DNA of 50,874 nt from JABSOG01 sp041583135. GTDB taxonomy: Bacteria > Pseudomonadota > Gammaproteobacteria > Enterobacterales > Alteromonadaceae. Within the stretch, counting starts at the first letter, position 1. Every line of letters begins with the position of its first letter. Below, piece by piece: positions 41,101-49,083 of this stretch. Position numbers and translations under genes: made by a program. Under the pieces are notes generated by a model that saw only the letters and a list, made by a program, of their open reading frames with translations, was not told the DNA's origin and did no database searches. The stretch is taken from NCBI GenBank assembly GCA_041583135.1, contig JBFHGJ010000034.1, positions 1 through 50,874 of the forward strand, written 5' to 3'.

Positions 41101-44100
41101 CTACCCCTTTTGTCTTAAATCATCAGATAGCTTATCGAGCAACGATTGTGCTTGAATAAACTCATAATCATCCAACAGCTCTGACATGTTCCCGGTGATC
41201 TCCATATGATGGCCCGACAACGCCTCAATTAATTGATTGAGCTGATCTTTGGCATCAAATGCCCCCTCATCCAAAGAGCTGCGCAGTTGCGCCACCAGCG
41301 ATTCAACTTTGGCCACATCGATATCGGCATAGTTGCCGGTTTTGCTCTGCCAGCGTTTTTGGCTGGCACCGTTTTTCTTCACCTCAGGCAGCTTGCCGAT
41401 AGACTCAAACACCCGATTCATCTCACGATAGAAATCAAACATATGCTGGCTATTGAGGGTTTTGCTGTCGGCCAACTCAACGATTTTGATCAATTGTTTA
41501 CGCAACTTTTCGGCACCGATACTGCCTGCACCAGCTTGCATAATATGGGCAAGGCGATGGGTTGCTTCAAAATCTCTTTGAATGAGCATGGTTTTAAATT
41601 GCTGACCGGCATTTTTGTATTGCTTCAAAAAGGTATTGGCTAAATCGATATACAGGCTCGGCTTATTGCCGGTACGCTTCAGCCCCAATCGAATATCAAT
41701 ACCATCGAGTACCGCAGGTAAAACAACATTGCCGTTATCGGCGGTAATATCAAGTAAGCTACTTTCAGGTTTCAAAGAGATCTCCACAGGTTGTCTATCG
41801 GCCGGTTTGATCCATTTCACCAACAGCTCATGAAGCAGCTCAGGCTCTATCGGCTTGGTCAAATAATCGTTCATACCGGCTTCTTCACAGCGCTCGCGCT
41901 CGCCCTGCATGGCGTGAGCAGTCATCGCAATAATGGGCATATCGGTAAATTCTTCAAAGCTGCGCAAGGTTCGGGTTGCTTCGTAACCATCCATCTGCGG
42001 CATCTGAATGTCCATAAAAATCAAATCGTAATGGTCATTATGCCGGGCCATGTCAACGGCTTCTTTACCATTGAGGGCATGTTCAACCAACATGCCGGCC
42101 TGTTCAAGCAGCTCACTGGCAACCTGCTGATTGAGTTCATTATCTTCCACCAGCAAGATACGCGCGCCGCTGACCCGTTTGACCTTTTCAATCAACGCTT
42201 GATCCTGCTGCTGCTTGAGCTTGACCTGCGCCAACGATTTTGAATGCGGCAATGACTGGGACACACCAAGAGCACTTTTTATCGCATCGAGCAGTGCCGT
42301 AGGGGTCACCGGCTTCATAATAAAGCCTTTAAGCACTTTTTCTTGGTCCATGCGCATCACTTCATCACGGCCATAGGAGGTCACCATCAATACCGCTGGG
42401 ATCTGCGCCATGCCACGTCTGTGATTAAGCACCTTGGCCGCTTCAAAACCATCCATACCAGGCATACGCCAGTCCATTAAGATCAGATCATAACGTTCCC
42501 CACGTTCTTGTGCCTGATTGACCAATTTAATGCACTGCTCACCGTTTTCCGCCATGGTGACCTTAAAGCCAAAGTCTGCCAACATCGACTTCATCAACGT
42601 TCTGGCGTTGTCGTTGTCATCAACCACCAAAATGTTCAAGTCTTGCAACAGCGCCGGGATCTCCGGCACCGGTGCCGTATCGTCGGAGTTTTCAATTGGA
42701 ATGCTGAAACTAAACGTACTGCCTTTGCCCAGCTCACTGTCCACATAAATGCTTCCACCCATCATATTGACCAGTTGTTGGCTAATCGCCAAACCCAAAC
42801 CGGTGCCGCCAAAACGCCTTGTGGTCGAAGCGTCGGCTTGTGAAAAAGACTTGAACAGTTTTTGTTGCTGCTCTTTTGACAGGCCGATACCGGTGTCTTT
42901 TACCGAGATGTTGATATTATGTGTGCCATCGGAGTCGGTGGTATAGGAGCAACTGACAATCACCTCACCATGTTGAGTAAACTTCACCGCGTTACTGCAC
43001 AAATTGGTCAGCACCTGCCCCAATCTTAAGGGGTCACCATATAGCCGTTTCGGCAAATTCTCTGCCACCGAGAATATCAACTCGATGTTTTTCTGATCGG
43101 CCTGCTCGGCTATCAGGTTGGAGACATTTTGCAATACCTCGTCGAATGAGAAAGCCACCCGTTCAATGTCCAGCTTACCAGCCTCAATCTTAGAAAAATC
43201 TAAAATATCGTTGATCACCTGCAACAGGATCTTCGCCGAGCTGTTGATTTTAGAAATATAGTCTTGCTGCTGCACGGTCAACGACGTTCTCAGCGCCAAC
43301 AAACTCATCCCCAAAATGGCATTCATCGGTGTGCGGATCTCATGGCTCATATTGGCCAAAAACTCACTTTTGGCCTTATTGGCGGTTTGCAAATCTTCGG
43401 CAAAACGCGTCAGCTGTTTGCGCACTTTGATGTTGTGATGAATGATAAAAGTTAAAATTACCACCAGCGCAATAGCCAACCAGTTGATATAACTTAATAA
43501 CCGACTCCGCTCCTGCTGACGTTGGGTTTGCAATGACTGCAACTTATTCTGATTTTGTAGGGTAATGATTTGCTGTTCTTTTTGTTCAGACTCGAAACGG
43601 GTTTGCAACAGCGCCATTTTGGTTGCGTTGTTGTCGGTATATAAACTGTCGGTCAAAGCCTTGAACTGGCGAAAGGCACCAAGAGCCTGTTCAAATTCCC
43701 CTTGCGCTTCATAAATCAGCGCCAGTTGCTCCCAAGCACCGACCTTAGCCTCTTTGATCTCCGAGCGCTTTATCAGCCGCTGCATTTCATCGATGGCCTG
43801 TTGCTCCCGGCCCATTTTGACCAAGGCTTTCGCTTTTAAAATGTAATTGAGGTAGTCGGCAATTTGGTAGCCGCTTTGCTGCGACCATGCCAAAGACTTT
43901 TCGATGATCGCGAGGGTTTCATCATAGGCCCCTTCACGAAAATCAAGCTCTGCCAATGCGGTATAAGCTTCACTGGTATACGAAGCATTTAGCGAGCGAA
44001 AAATATCTATCGCCTGCTCAATGTATGGTTTGGCTTCTTTATATCGTTCCAGCATGATAAGCGCATGACCCACAGTGTACATCGCCAGCGCTTTGTCGCG

Positions 44101-44682
44101 ATTCTGCCCTTCGGCTTCAGGACGTGAGAGCAATTTGTAGCCGTATTCAAGGTATTTTTCAAAATCGCCAGTATACAAATAAGGCAAACTCAAGCCCTGA
44201 ATGGTATCAAAAATCATATTTGAATTAATGCGCTCATGCATTTCAAGCGCTTTGATGTACAGCGCCATTCCTTCGCCGTAAGCGCCGGCAAAGGTCATAA
44301 TATTGCCCTCGAGGCGATATGATTCTGCTTCTTCACGCATATTGCCGTTTTCAACCGCCAAGTGTCTGGCATCAAGCAAGTCACGATAGGAGCCTTGCAC
44401 ATCATCGGCCAAAAACTTGCCGTACGCCATAAGGTTAAGCAGCCGTGCTTTTAAATTCGGTTCAGGATTTTGTTCTAGGGCTTCGAAGGCTTGCCGTGCT
44501 AAGCGCTGAGATGCACGATAATCAGTCCATGTTTTGACATCGATAAGATCAATAAGCGCTTTAATTTCTGAGATTTTTCCAACATTCTTTTGCTGGTTTA
44601 TCATCGCCTCTTGCGAGGCTGCATTGGCCGGAAGACAACCACTTATGATTACAAGCATTAAGCTGATAAACAGTTTCATCAA
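41101..44682 (-). CDS. Large hybrid sensor kinase with TPR sensor, two receivers and Hpt
   Basis: Order: N-terminal signal with a lipobox-like I-S-G-C (Cys 16), TPR-like repeats (about 30-365), coiled coil, one membrane helix (about 394-416), HisKA with phospho-His in M-S-H-E-I-R-T-P (about 446), HATPase (N box near 564, G-T-G-L-G-L near 630), receiver 1 (Asp in D-W-R-M-P near 735), receiver 2 (Asp in D-I-Q-M-P near 888), and an Hpt domain with His near 1043. The Hpt motif is unusual (A-H-I-M-Q-A-G-A-G where A-H-x-L-K-G is usual). The output is probably the GGDEF regulator next door. Length 1193. Confidence 0.93.
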   Translation of the reverse strand: MMKLFISLMLVIISGCLPANAASQEAMINQQKNVGKISEIKALIDLIDVKTWTDYRASQRLARQAFEALEQNPEPNLKARLLNLMAYGKFLADDVQGSYRDLLDARHLAVENGNMREEAESYRLEGNIMTFAGAYGEGMALYIKALEMHERINSNMIFDTIQGLSLPYLYTGDFEKYLEYGYKLLSRPEAEGQNRDKALAMYTVGHALIMLERYKEAKPYIEQAIDIFRSLNASYTSEAYTALAELDFREGAYDETLAIIEKSLAWSQQSGYQIADYLNYILKAKALVKMGREQQAIDEMQRLIKRSEIKEAKVGAWEQLALIYEAQGEFEQALGAFRQFKALTDSLYTDNNATKMALLQTRFESEQKEQQIITLQNQNKLQSLQTQRQQERSRLLSYINWLAIALVVILTFIIHHNIKVRKQLTRFAEDLQTANKAKSEFLANMSHEIRTPMNAILGMSLLALRTSLTVQQQDYISKINSSAKILLQVINDILDFSKIEAGKLDIERVAFSFDEVLQNVSNLIAEQADQKNIELIFSVAENLPKRLYGDPLRLGQVLTNLCSNAVKFTQHGEVIVSCSYTTDSDGTHNINISVKDTGIGLSKEQQQKLFKSFSQADASTTRRFGGTGLGLAISQQLVNMMGGSIYVDSELGKGSTFSFSIPIENSDDTAPVPEIPALLQDLNILVVDDNDNARTLMKSMLADFGFKVTMAENGEQCIKLVNQAQERGERYDLILMDWRMPGMDGFEAAKVLNHRRGMAQIPAVLMVTSYGRDEVMRMDQEKVLKGFIMKPVTPTALLDAIKSALGVSQSLPHSKSLAQVKLKQQQDQALIEKVKRVSGARILLVEDNELNQQVASELLEQAGMLVEHALNGKEAVDMARHNDHYDLIFMDIQMPQMDGYEATRTLRSFEEFTDMPIIAMTAHAMQGERERCEEAGMNDYLTKPIEPELLHELLVKWIKPADRQPVEISLKPESSLLDITADNGNVVLPAVLDGIDIRLGLKRTGNKPSLYIDLANTFLKQYKNAGQQFKTMLIQRDFEATHRLAHIMQAGAGSIGAEKLRKQLIKIVELADSKTLNSQHMFDFYREMNRVFESIGKLPEVKKNGASQKRWQSKTGNYADIDVAKVESLVAQLRSSLDEGAFDAKDQLNQLIEALSGHHMEITGNMSELLDDYEFIQAQSLLDKLSDDLRQKG

Positions 44683-44733
44683 GTTGCAATATTCCGGTTA
44701 TGATAGGGGTAAGGCAGTTATGTTTGTTTTTTA

Positions 44734-44774
44734 TTGTCGGCAAAATTATTGTTATTCCCTTACTTTGCCGACAA
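44734..44774. other. Perfect 11-bp inverted repeat after the borosin precursor gene
   Basis: TTGTCGGCAAA (44734-44744) and TTTGCCGACAA (44764-44774) pair perfectly across a 19-nt spacer, 13 bases after the precursor stop at 44787. On the minus strand it is followed by A-rich sequence, not a U-run, so a standard intrinsic terminator is unlikely. It may protect the short precursor mRNA end or bind a protein between this operon and the kinase gene. Confidence 0.55.
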
Positions 44775-44786
44775 TTAGAGCTGAGG

Positions 44787-45011
44787 CTACATTGGCGTAT
44801 GGAAAGTCCAAATATCTGTAGGCACAACAGGAGTACCGTCTTTCGAGCACCTTTGTTTGATGGCTACGGCATCGCCGCTGGCGACTAACGCAATATCTTG
44901 CTCATTCAAACCGAAATCTCTGGCAGCTTTCTCAGGATCGCTGTTATGCTTTGCCATCAAATCGGGATCTTCACTCATTTTAACCATATAGTCTAAAAGT
45001 TGATCAGCCAT
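44787..45011 (-). CDS. Split-borosin-type precursor peptide (74 aa)
   Basis: This small acidic protein has an alpha-helical N-terminal part (about 3-54: L-L-D-Y-M-V-K-M-S-E-D-P-D-L-M..., D-P-E-K-A-A-R-D-F-G-L-N-E-Q-D-I-A-L-V-A-S-G-D). It resembles the borosin-binding domain of the SonA precursor of Shewanella. A short C-terminal tail (about 56-74) with V-V, P-T-D-I-W-T-F and H-T-P-M is the candidate core for backbone N-methylation. The ATG has a GAGAGG site 9 bases upstream. The methyltransferase gene lies 245 bp upstream on the same strand, not directly downstream as in SonA-SonM. Confidence 0.8.
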   Translation of the reverse strand: MADQLLDYMVKMSEDPDLMAKHNSDPEKAARDFGLNEQDIALVASGDAVAIKQRCSKDGTPVVPTDIWTFHTPM

Positions 45012-45256
45012 GGTTAATACCTCTCATTAAATACCAATAAAACAACTGTCACAGCAACATCAACGTTTTACACAACCTCCCTACATACACTACACGTCAT
45101 GTGTCAAACTGCGACTCATTTTCGCTACGAGCATTAGAAACAATAGACTAAATTCACTCTTTTATCAGCTATTGTTGGGCCTTTTTTTCAACATTTTCCG
45201 TTAAAGACCACAGTCAAATGCCATTTAAAACAATTTAGGTCCATCACATCAATCAC

Positions 45257-46075
45257 TTAACCCTTAACTGGTGCCATTACATCTTCAATCGATATACCCA
45301 GCTTCGCCATGGTCTGCGTATCGAATTCAGGCAATCCAATCGATGGCACCACCAAAGTAGAGATCAATGTAGGTTTGCTCTTAGGCAAATCTTGCAACGC
45401 CATCGGTTCAATGCGCGGCGCCATCATCGGCATGGTGGCCGCCTCGTAAAGGATCACTTCGTGATCTGGCGGATAATAAGACAACAAACTTTCAGTCAAT
45501 ACCTCTAACCCCCGCACACTTTCTCCTTGCGGCATGAATTTCAAAGTATGCTCTCCAGAGAGGCTCACCTGCCACAAAATAAGCAAATGATGGGGATTGA
45601 TATGGTGACGGTAGAATAAAAATTGAGTCGCTTCCATCGCTTGGGTTCCGGTCATCCCCGGATCAATTCCGAGGTCGGCCACCAGACAGTCTTCTGCCGA
45701 TACGCCGGGATCCATCGATACCTCATAACCTTCATCGCGTAATATTTTCATCACCTTATGGGTCGGTGTAACAAAGACCCCCGGATGACCATAAAACACC
45801 GCGACAACCTGTTGTCCATCGCGCACGGCATTGGCCATCGCATCGATAATATCGCGGTAAATATCAACCCGGCAGCGACCTTCGGTATAAAAGTCGATTA
45901 AAGAGACCACGTTGGGATTTAACGAAGCTATCCAGTGCGCCGCTGTAGGTCCAGGCACCGCACAATAGACGACATCGGCCTTTTCCATATGATTGCGCGC
46001 ACTGATGGTGGTTTGATTGACCACATGAATGCCCGTCCCAACGACTTTTAGCGAACCTTTTTTGATTTGTGTCAT
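45257..46075 (-). CDS. Borosin alpha-N-methyltransferase, SonM-like
   Basis: This is a tetrapyrrole-methylase-fold SAM enzyme (272 aa from MTQIKKGSLKVVGTG; a longer in-frame start at 46108 has no homologous extension or ribosome site). Recalled from memory, SonM of Shewanella oneidensis aligns along the whole length: the V-G-T-G motif, A-D-V-V, L-N-P-N-V, F-Y...R-x-x-x-Y, L-Y/F-Y-G-H-P-G-V-F, D-L-G-I-D-P-G, E-A-x-Q-F, H-T-L and Y-P-x-D-H-E-V. Catalytic residues Y63, R69, Y73 and Y95 match SonM Y58, R67, Y71 and Y93. It lacks a fused core, so it must act in trans. Confidence 0.9.
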   Translation of the reverse strand: MTQIKKGSLKVVGTGIHVVNQTTISARNHMEKADVVYCAVPGPTAAHWIASLNPNVVSLIDFYTEGRCRVDIYRDIIDAMANAVRDGQQVVAVFYGHPGVFVTPTHKVMKILRDEGYEVSMDPGVSAEDCLVADLGIDPGMTGTQAMEATQFLFYRHHINPHHLLILWQVSLSGEHTLKFMPQGESVRGLEVLTESLLSYYPPDHEVILYEAATMPMMAPRIEPMALQDLPKSKPTLISTLVVPSIGLPEFDTQTMAKLGISIEDVMAPVKG

Positions 46076-46115
46076 GCACGCCCCAGAGAATATTTTGTCT
46101 AACACCATAGATGCA

Positions 46116-46128
46116 GTTTACACTAAAC
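46116..46128. promoter_or_regulatory. Inverted repeat in the divergent borosin promoter region
   Basis: GTTTA-CAC-TAAAC is a 13-bp imperfectly spaced palindrome (5-3-5) in the 84-bp spacer between the methyltransferase (start 46075) and the first PhyH gene (start 46160). It could be the shared operator for both directions. Confidence 0.35.
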
Positions 46129-46159
46129 CTATACACCCATCAGATCCAGTAGTAAGTCT

Positions 46160-47038
46160 ATGTATAGATTGAACAAGGTGCAAATAAACGATTTTAATCA
46201 CCATGGTTACCTGTTGCTTGAACAGGTTTTCGATAGCCAAGCGGTCAAAGCTCTCAGGCAATATGCCGATAAAGCAGAACAGCAAGCCCTGCGGGCATTA
46301 AAGAACAATAGTGCCGGTAAAGATTTTGTCTTTAGCATGACGTTCTTCACCTCCTATCTCAATCGTCTACTACATTTTCATCGCTATGGAGGTGAACATT
46401 CACTGTTTGCCCTTGGTCATCCCCGCCTACTCGGCGCCGCCCAAAGCCTTTGCGGCGACGATTTCGTACCCACCATCGATATGATGATCTTCAAGCACTG
46501 TCACAATCATGCCCAGATCCCTTGGCATCAAGATTTGATTTACCCATCAGAGCAATACAATGTCGCGACCTTTGGCATTTATCTCGACGATTCACAACCA
46601 GACAATGGGGCAGTACAAGTGCTCCCCGGCTCACAGAAACAAAAACACGATATTTGTGAGATCATGGCCAACCCACAGCCTGATGCCGTTACCCTATGTG
46701 CCAAAGCTGGCGATGTTCTGATCCACAACCCGATGATGGTCCACCGTTCAGGGCCGATGAGCACAGGCGAAAAACGCCGAACCCTATATTATGAATTTCG
46801 GCCGTTAGCACATGTTAAACAAGAGCCGCAATGGACAGACACTTTACTGACACGTAGGCTCAATCTGCTCCAACAGGCCAATGAACAATATCGGCAACAA
46901 TTTGACCCGCAGCCACCATTCATATTGCCCCATATTGGCAGTCACCCGCCAATGAGTCTGGCGGAGCTTTATGCCGAACCGTTGCCATTTAACAGCGCCA
47001 ACATATGCGCGCAAAAGCCCGAGAAAGCATCGGCATGA
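46160..47038 (+). CDS. PhyH-family Fe(II)/2-oxoglutarate dioxygenase 1
   Basis: This 292-residue enzyme has the metal triad H123-x-D125 (in P-W-H-Q-D) and H195 (in M-V-H-R-S-G), with the 2-oxoglutarate Arg near 206-207 (R-R-T-L-Y-Y-E-F-R-P). The double-stranded beta-helix fold is that of phytanoyl-CoA hydroxylase proteins, which hydroxylate many small substrates including peptides and lipids. It overlaps the next paralogue by 4 bases and is divergent from the borosin methyltransferase. It may hydroxylate the N-methylated peptide, but a separate role is possible. Confidence 0.88.
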   Translation: MYRLNKVQINDFNHHGYLLLEQVFDSQAVKALRQYADKAEQQALRALKNNSAGKDFVFSMTFFTSYLNRLLHFHRYGGEHSLFALGHPRLLGAAQSLCGDDFVPTIDMMIFKHCHNHAQIPWHQDLIYPSEQYNVATFGIYLDDSQPDNGAVQVLPGSQKQKHDICEIMANPQPDAVTLCAKAGDVLIHNPMMVHRSGPMSTGEKRRTLYYEFRPLAHVKQEPQWTDTLLTRRLNLLQQANEQYRQQFDPQPPFILPHIGSHPPMSLAELYAEPLPFNSANICAQKPEKASA

Positions 47039-47946
47039 AACTGACGACTGAGCAAATACGGCATTTTGACCAACAGGGCTACCTAGTGCTGAAAAATGTC
47101 CTCGCGCCTGAACTCATCGCCATATTGCAGCAGGCCACAGAGCAGCTCCAAACAGAAGCTTTTGCAGCCTTAAAGCAAAACCGCGCGCCGAAAGACTTTG
47201 CATTTAGCTTTAATTTTTTTATCCACTACTTGAATCGAGTCACTCAGTTTCACCGCTACGCCGATATCTCAACCCTTGCAGTGCTCGGCTCACCTGCACT
47301 GATCTCAATTGCCAAGAGCCTATGCACCGAACACTGTCTGCCTACCGCCGACATGCTAATAGTGAAAAATCAACATGACGACCTTACTTTGCCTTGGCAT
47401 CAAGATCTCATATTCGATGCCGACAAATACCGCGTGATTGCTGTTGGCATCTATCTCGATGAAGCAAAGCTTGGCGATGGAACATTAAAGCTGGTCAAAG
47501 GCAGTCAGAGCGGCAAACAAGATATCGATAGATTGATGCAGGCAAGCGATTTGGAGATCATCGAAGTCGCAGCGGCGGCAGGAGACATAGTGATCCATAA
47601 TCCAATGCTGGTACATTGGTCAGAAAAGCTCAAGAATCAACCAAAAAGAAGGACCCTTTATTACGAATTTCGGCCATTGGAGCAGGTACAAAAAGACGCT
47701 TGCTGGCCACCGCAGGCAATTGCGCAACGACAACAGTTATGGCAACAAGCCATGGTACAATTCCAGAACCAAGATGCTGAAAAGCAGTCACTTTCTAAGC
47801 AAACAGCAAGCAATCTCAGCAAAGCAAAAACAACCACAACGCTAGAAAAATGCTATCAAATCCCCTTACCACAGAGCCAAGCCAACTTCGCCAAAGCTGT
47901 TTCTGACCAGCTGGTCAAAAAGGCCTCTGAGGAAGACCGCTCCTAG
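47035..47946 (+). CDS. PhyH-family Fe(II)/2-oxoglutarate dioxygenase 2
   Basis: This paralogue of the preceding gene is 304 residues from ATG 47035, which overlaps the upstream TGA (ATGA). It has H122-x-D124 (P-W-H-Q-D), H194 (L-V-H-W-S) and the same R-R-T-L-Y-Y-E-F-R-P Arg segment. Its C-terminus carries an extra Gln/Ser/Lys-rich tail (about 245-304). An in-frame ATG at 47005 would extend into the first gene and is less likely. The tandem pair looks like a duplication followed by divergence, perhaps for two positions of one product. Confidence 0.88.
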   Translation: MKLTTEQIRHFDQQGYLVLKNVLAPELIAILQQATEQLQTEAFAALKQNRAPKDFAFSFNFFIHYLNRVTQFHRYADISTLAVLGSPALISIAKSLCTEHCLPTADMLIVKNQHDDLTLPWHQDLIFDADKYRVIAVGIYLDEAKLGDGTLKLVKGSQSGKQDIDRLMQASDLEIIEVAAAAGDIVIHNPMLVHWSEKLKNQPKRRTLYYEFRPLEQVQKDACWPPQAIAQRQQLWQQAMVQFQNQDAEKQSLSKQTASNLSKAKTTTTLEKCYQIPLPQSQANFAKAVSDQLVKKASEEDRS

Positions 47947-47949
47947 GGT

Positions 47950-47967
47950 TGTAGGAGATCTCTTACA
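47950..47967. promoter_or_regulatory. GacA/UvrY-type upstream box
   Basis: TGTAGGAGATCTCTTACA matches the palindromic GacA consensus TGTAAGNNATNNCTTACA with one difference (position 5). It begins three bases after the PhyH2 stop and lies about 150 bp before the likely start of the GGA-rich RNA, the usual distance for csrB/rsmZ genes. Confidence 0.8.
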
Positions 47968-48093
47968 AGCAGGTAAGAGAATCAGGAGAAAAAAGCCTGA
48001 TTTAGCCTTGAGCAAAAACTCAACCCTTTGTTTTAAAATGATTTACCTTAAAAAAACAAGGGATTGTAAGACTTCAGGTCCAGTTGTCCCCTC

Positions 48094-48099
48094 TATCTA
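48094..48099 (+). promoter_or_regulatory. Candidate -10 of the CsrB-like RNA
   Basis: TATCTA lies 127 bp after the GacA box. No strong -35 is present (TTGTAA and TTCAGG nearby are at poor spacing), as expected for an activator-dependent promoter. The transcript would start near 48105. Confidence 0.4.
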
Positions 48100-48104
48100 A
48101 TGAA

Positions 48105-48938
48105 CTCAAACCAGATATCATGAGCATCAGAATGTTAAGGGAAAGCTTAACGGCAAAAACATTCACCAAACGACGAGAAACACAGCGGAAAAGCAAATGG
48201 CCAAAGCGCACATTTGTAAAGGGAATTTCGGCAGGGATATCGAACGGGATTGGAAGCCAAACTTAGGAATACATGGACCTCAGGAACATCCATCTACGGA
48301 CGGAATAAGGATAAAACCTCGGACAACTGTCATGATGACGTCATGTTCATTGAAGAACATAGCCGCACGCCATGCAGGCATATCGCAGCCGCCATATAAC
48401 GGAAAAGGCAAGGATTAAGCGCGAAGGCACACAAGGAGAGCAACAGGATGCAAAGCAGCGGATTAGCGCCATAGCTGATGGAGACAGCGCAAGGACGAAC
48501 AACATCATGGAAAAAGGACTTAAGGTTTGGGAGAAAACCAAAGATTTGGATTAGGCCGGCAACCTCATACAACGACTCAGGTTGCATAAGGAACGCCAAC
48601 ACGGAACGACCTTGGACTTGGACAAAAACGGACAACATGGGATAAATCACGGATAGCAACGTCAGGGCGCCTATACGCGATAAAGTATATGCAAGACAAA
48701 AGGACAAAGGACTTTGCGCCAAACGCGCAGCACAAAGGAACAGCAACCAAAGTTGCTCAGGAGTGGAACCATCACTGGATGATGTAGGGATAGACAGTCA
48801 AGGCAATGCTTGGTATGGATAAACCAACAAGACCAATGAGCGGATTATGACCACCTGTCAGAGGATGATGTTTATGGATATCGGTAAAATTAAACACTTA
48901 GAATAAGGCGCTTTGACCAAGATAAGCGCCTTTTCTTT
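48105..48938 (+). ncRNA. csrB: Very long CsrB/RsmZ-type CsrA-sequestering RNA
   Basis: The segment contains no supported gene. On the plus strand I count about 42 GGA triplets between 48140 and 48880, several in hairpin loops: GCTG-ATGGAGA-CAGC (48474-48488), GGTTT-GGGAGA-AAACC (48524-48539) and CATCA-CTGGA-TGATG (48770-48784). A-rich linkers join them. E. coli CsrB has about 22 such motifs in about 370 nt, so this one is roughly double. A GacA box lies upstream and a strong intrinsic terminator closes it. The exact 5' end is uncertain (48060-48130). The name follows the RNA class; Rfam was not searched. Confidence 0.82.
48905..48938 (+). terminator. Intrinsic terminator of the CsrB-like RNA
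   Basis: AAGGCGCTT (48905-48913) and AAGCGCCTT (48924-48932) form a perfect 9-bp stem with a 10-nt loop, followed by TTCTTTG. Confidence 0.88.
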
Positions 48939-49083
48939 GTGTCATTTCTTTATATGCTCAACGGATCTTCCCTAACACTTGAACCAAGCCTCAATTCATA
49001 TCACACTATATCGCACATTCACCTTTGATTTTTACGCTTAACGACCGTAAATTCGTTTTGCACTGAAAGTCCGCCTTTTTGGA

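Noticed and set aside
44534..44888. Small frames on both strands around the end of the borosin precursor gene, considered as a second precursor
   Set aside because: They run into the kinase start and the inverted repeat, lack a ribosome site and have no helical leader pattern.
45102..45107. Consensus TTGACA on the minus strand as -35 of the precursor gene
   Set aside because: No matching -10 is found at 16-18 bp, so I do not annotate a promoter there. The remainder of 45012-45256 shows no gene.
48330..48746. 138-codon minus-strand frame with hydrophobic protein opposite the GGA-rich RNA
   Set aside because: It lies inside the A/G-rich tract; its Leu/Ser/Cys-rich composition is what the pyrimidine-rich complement would give. 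No ribosome site and no family resemblance.
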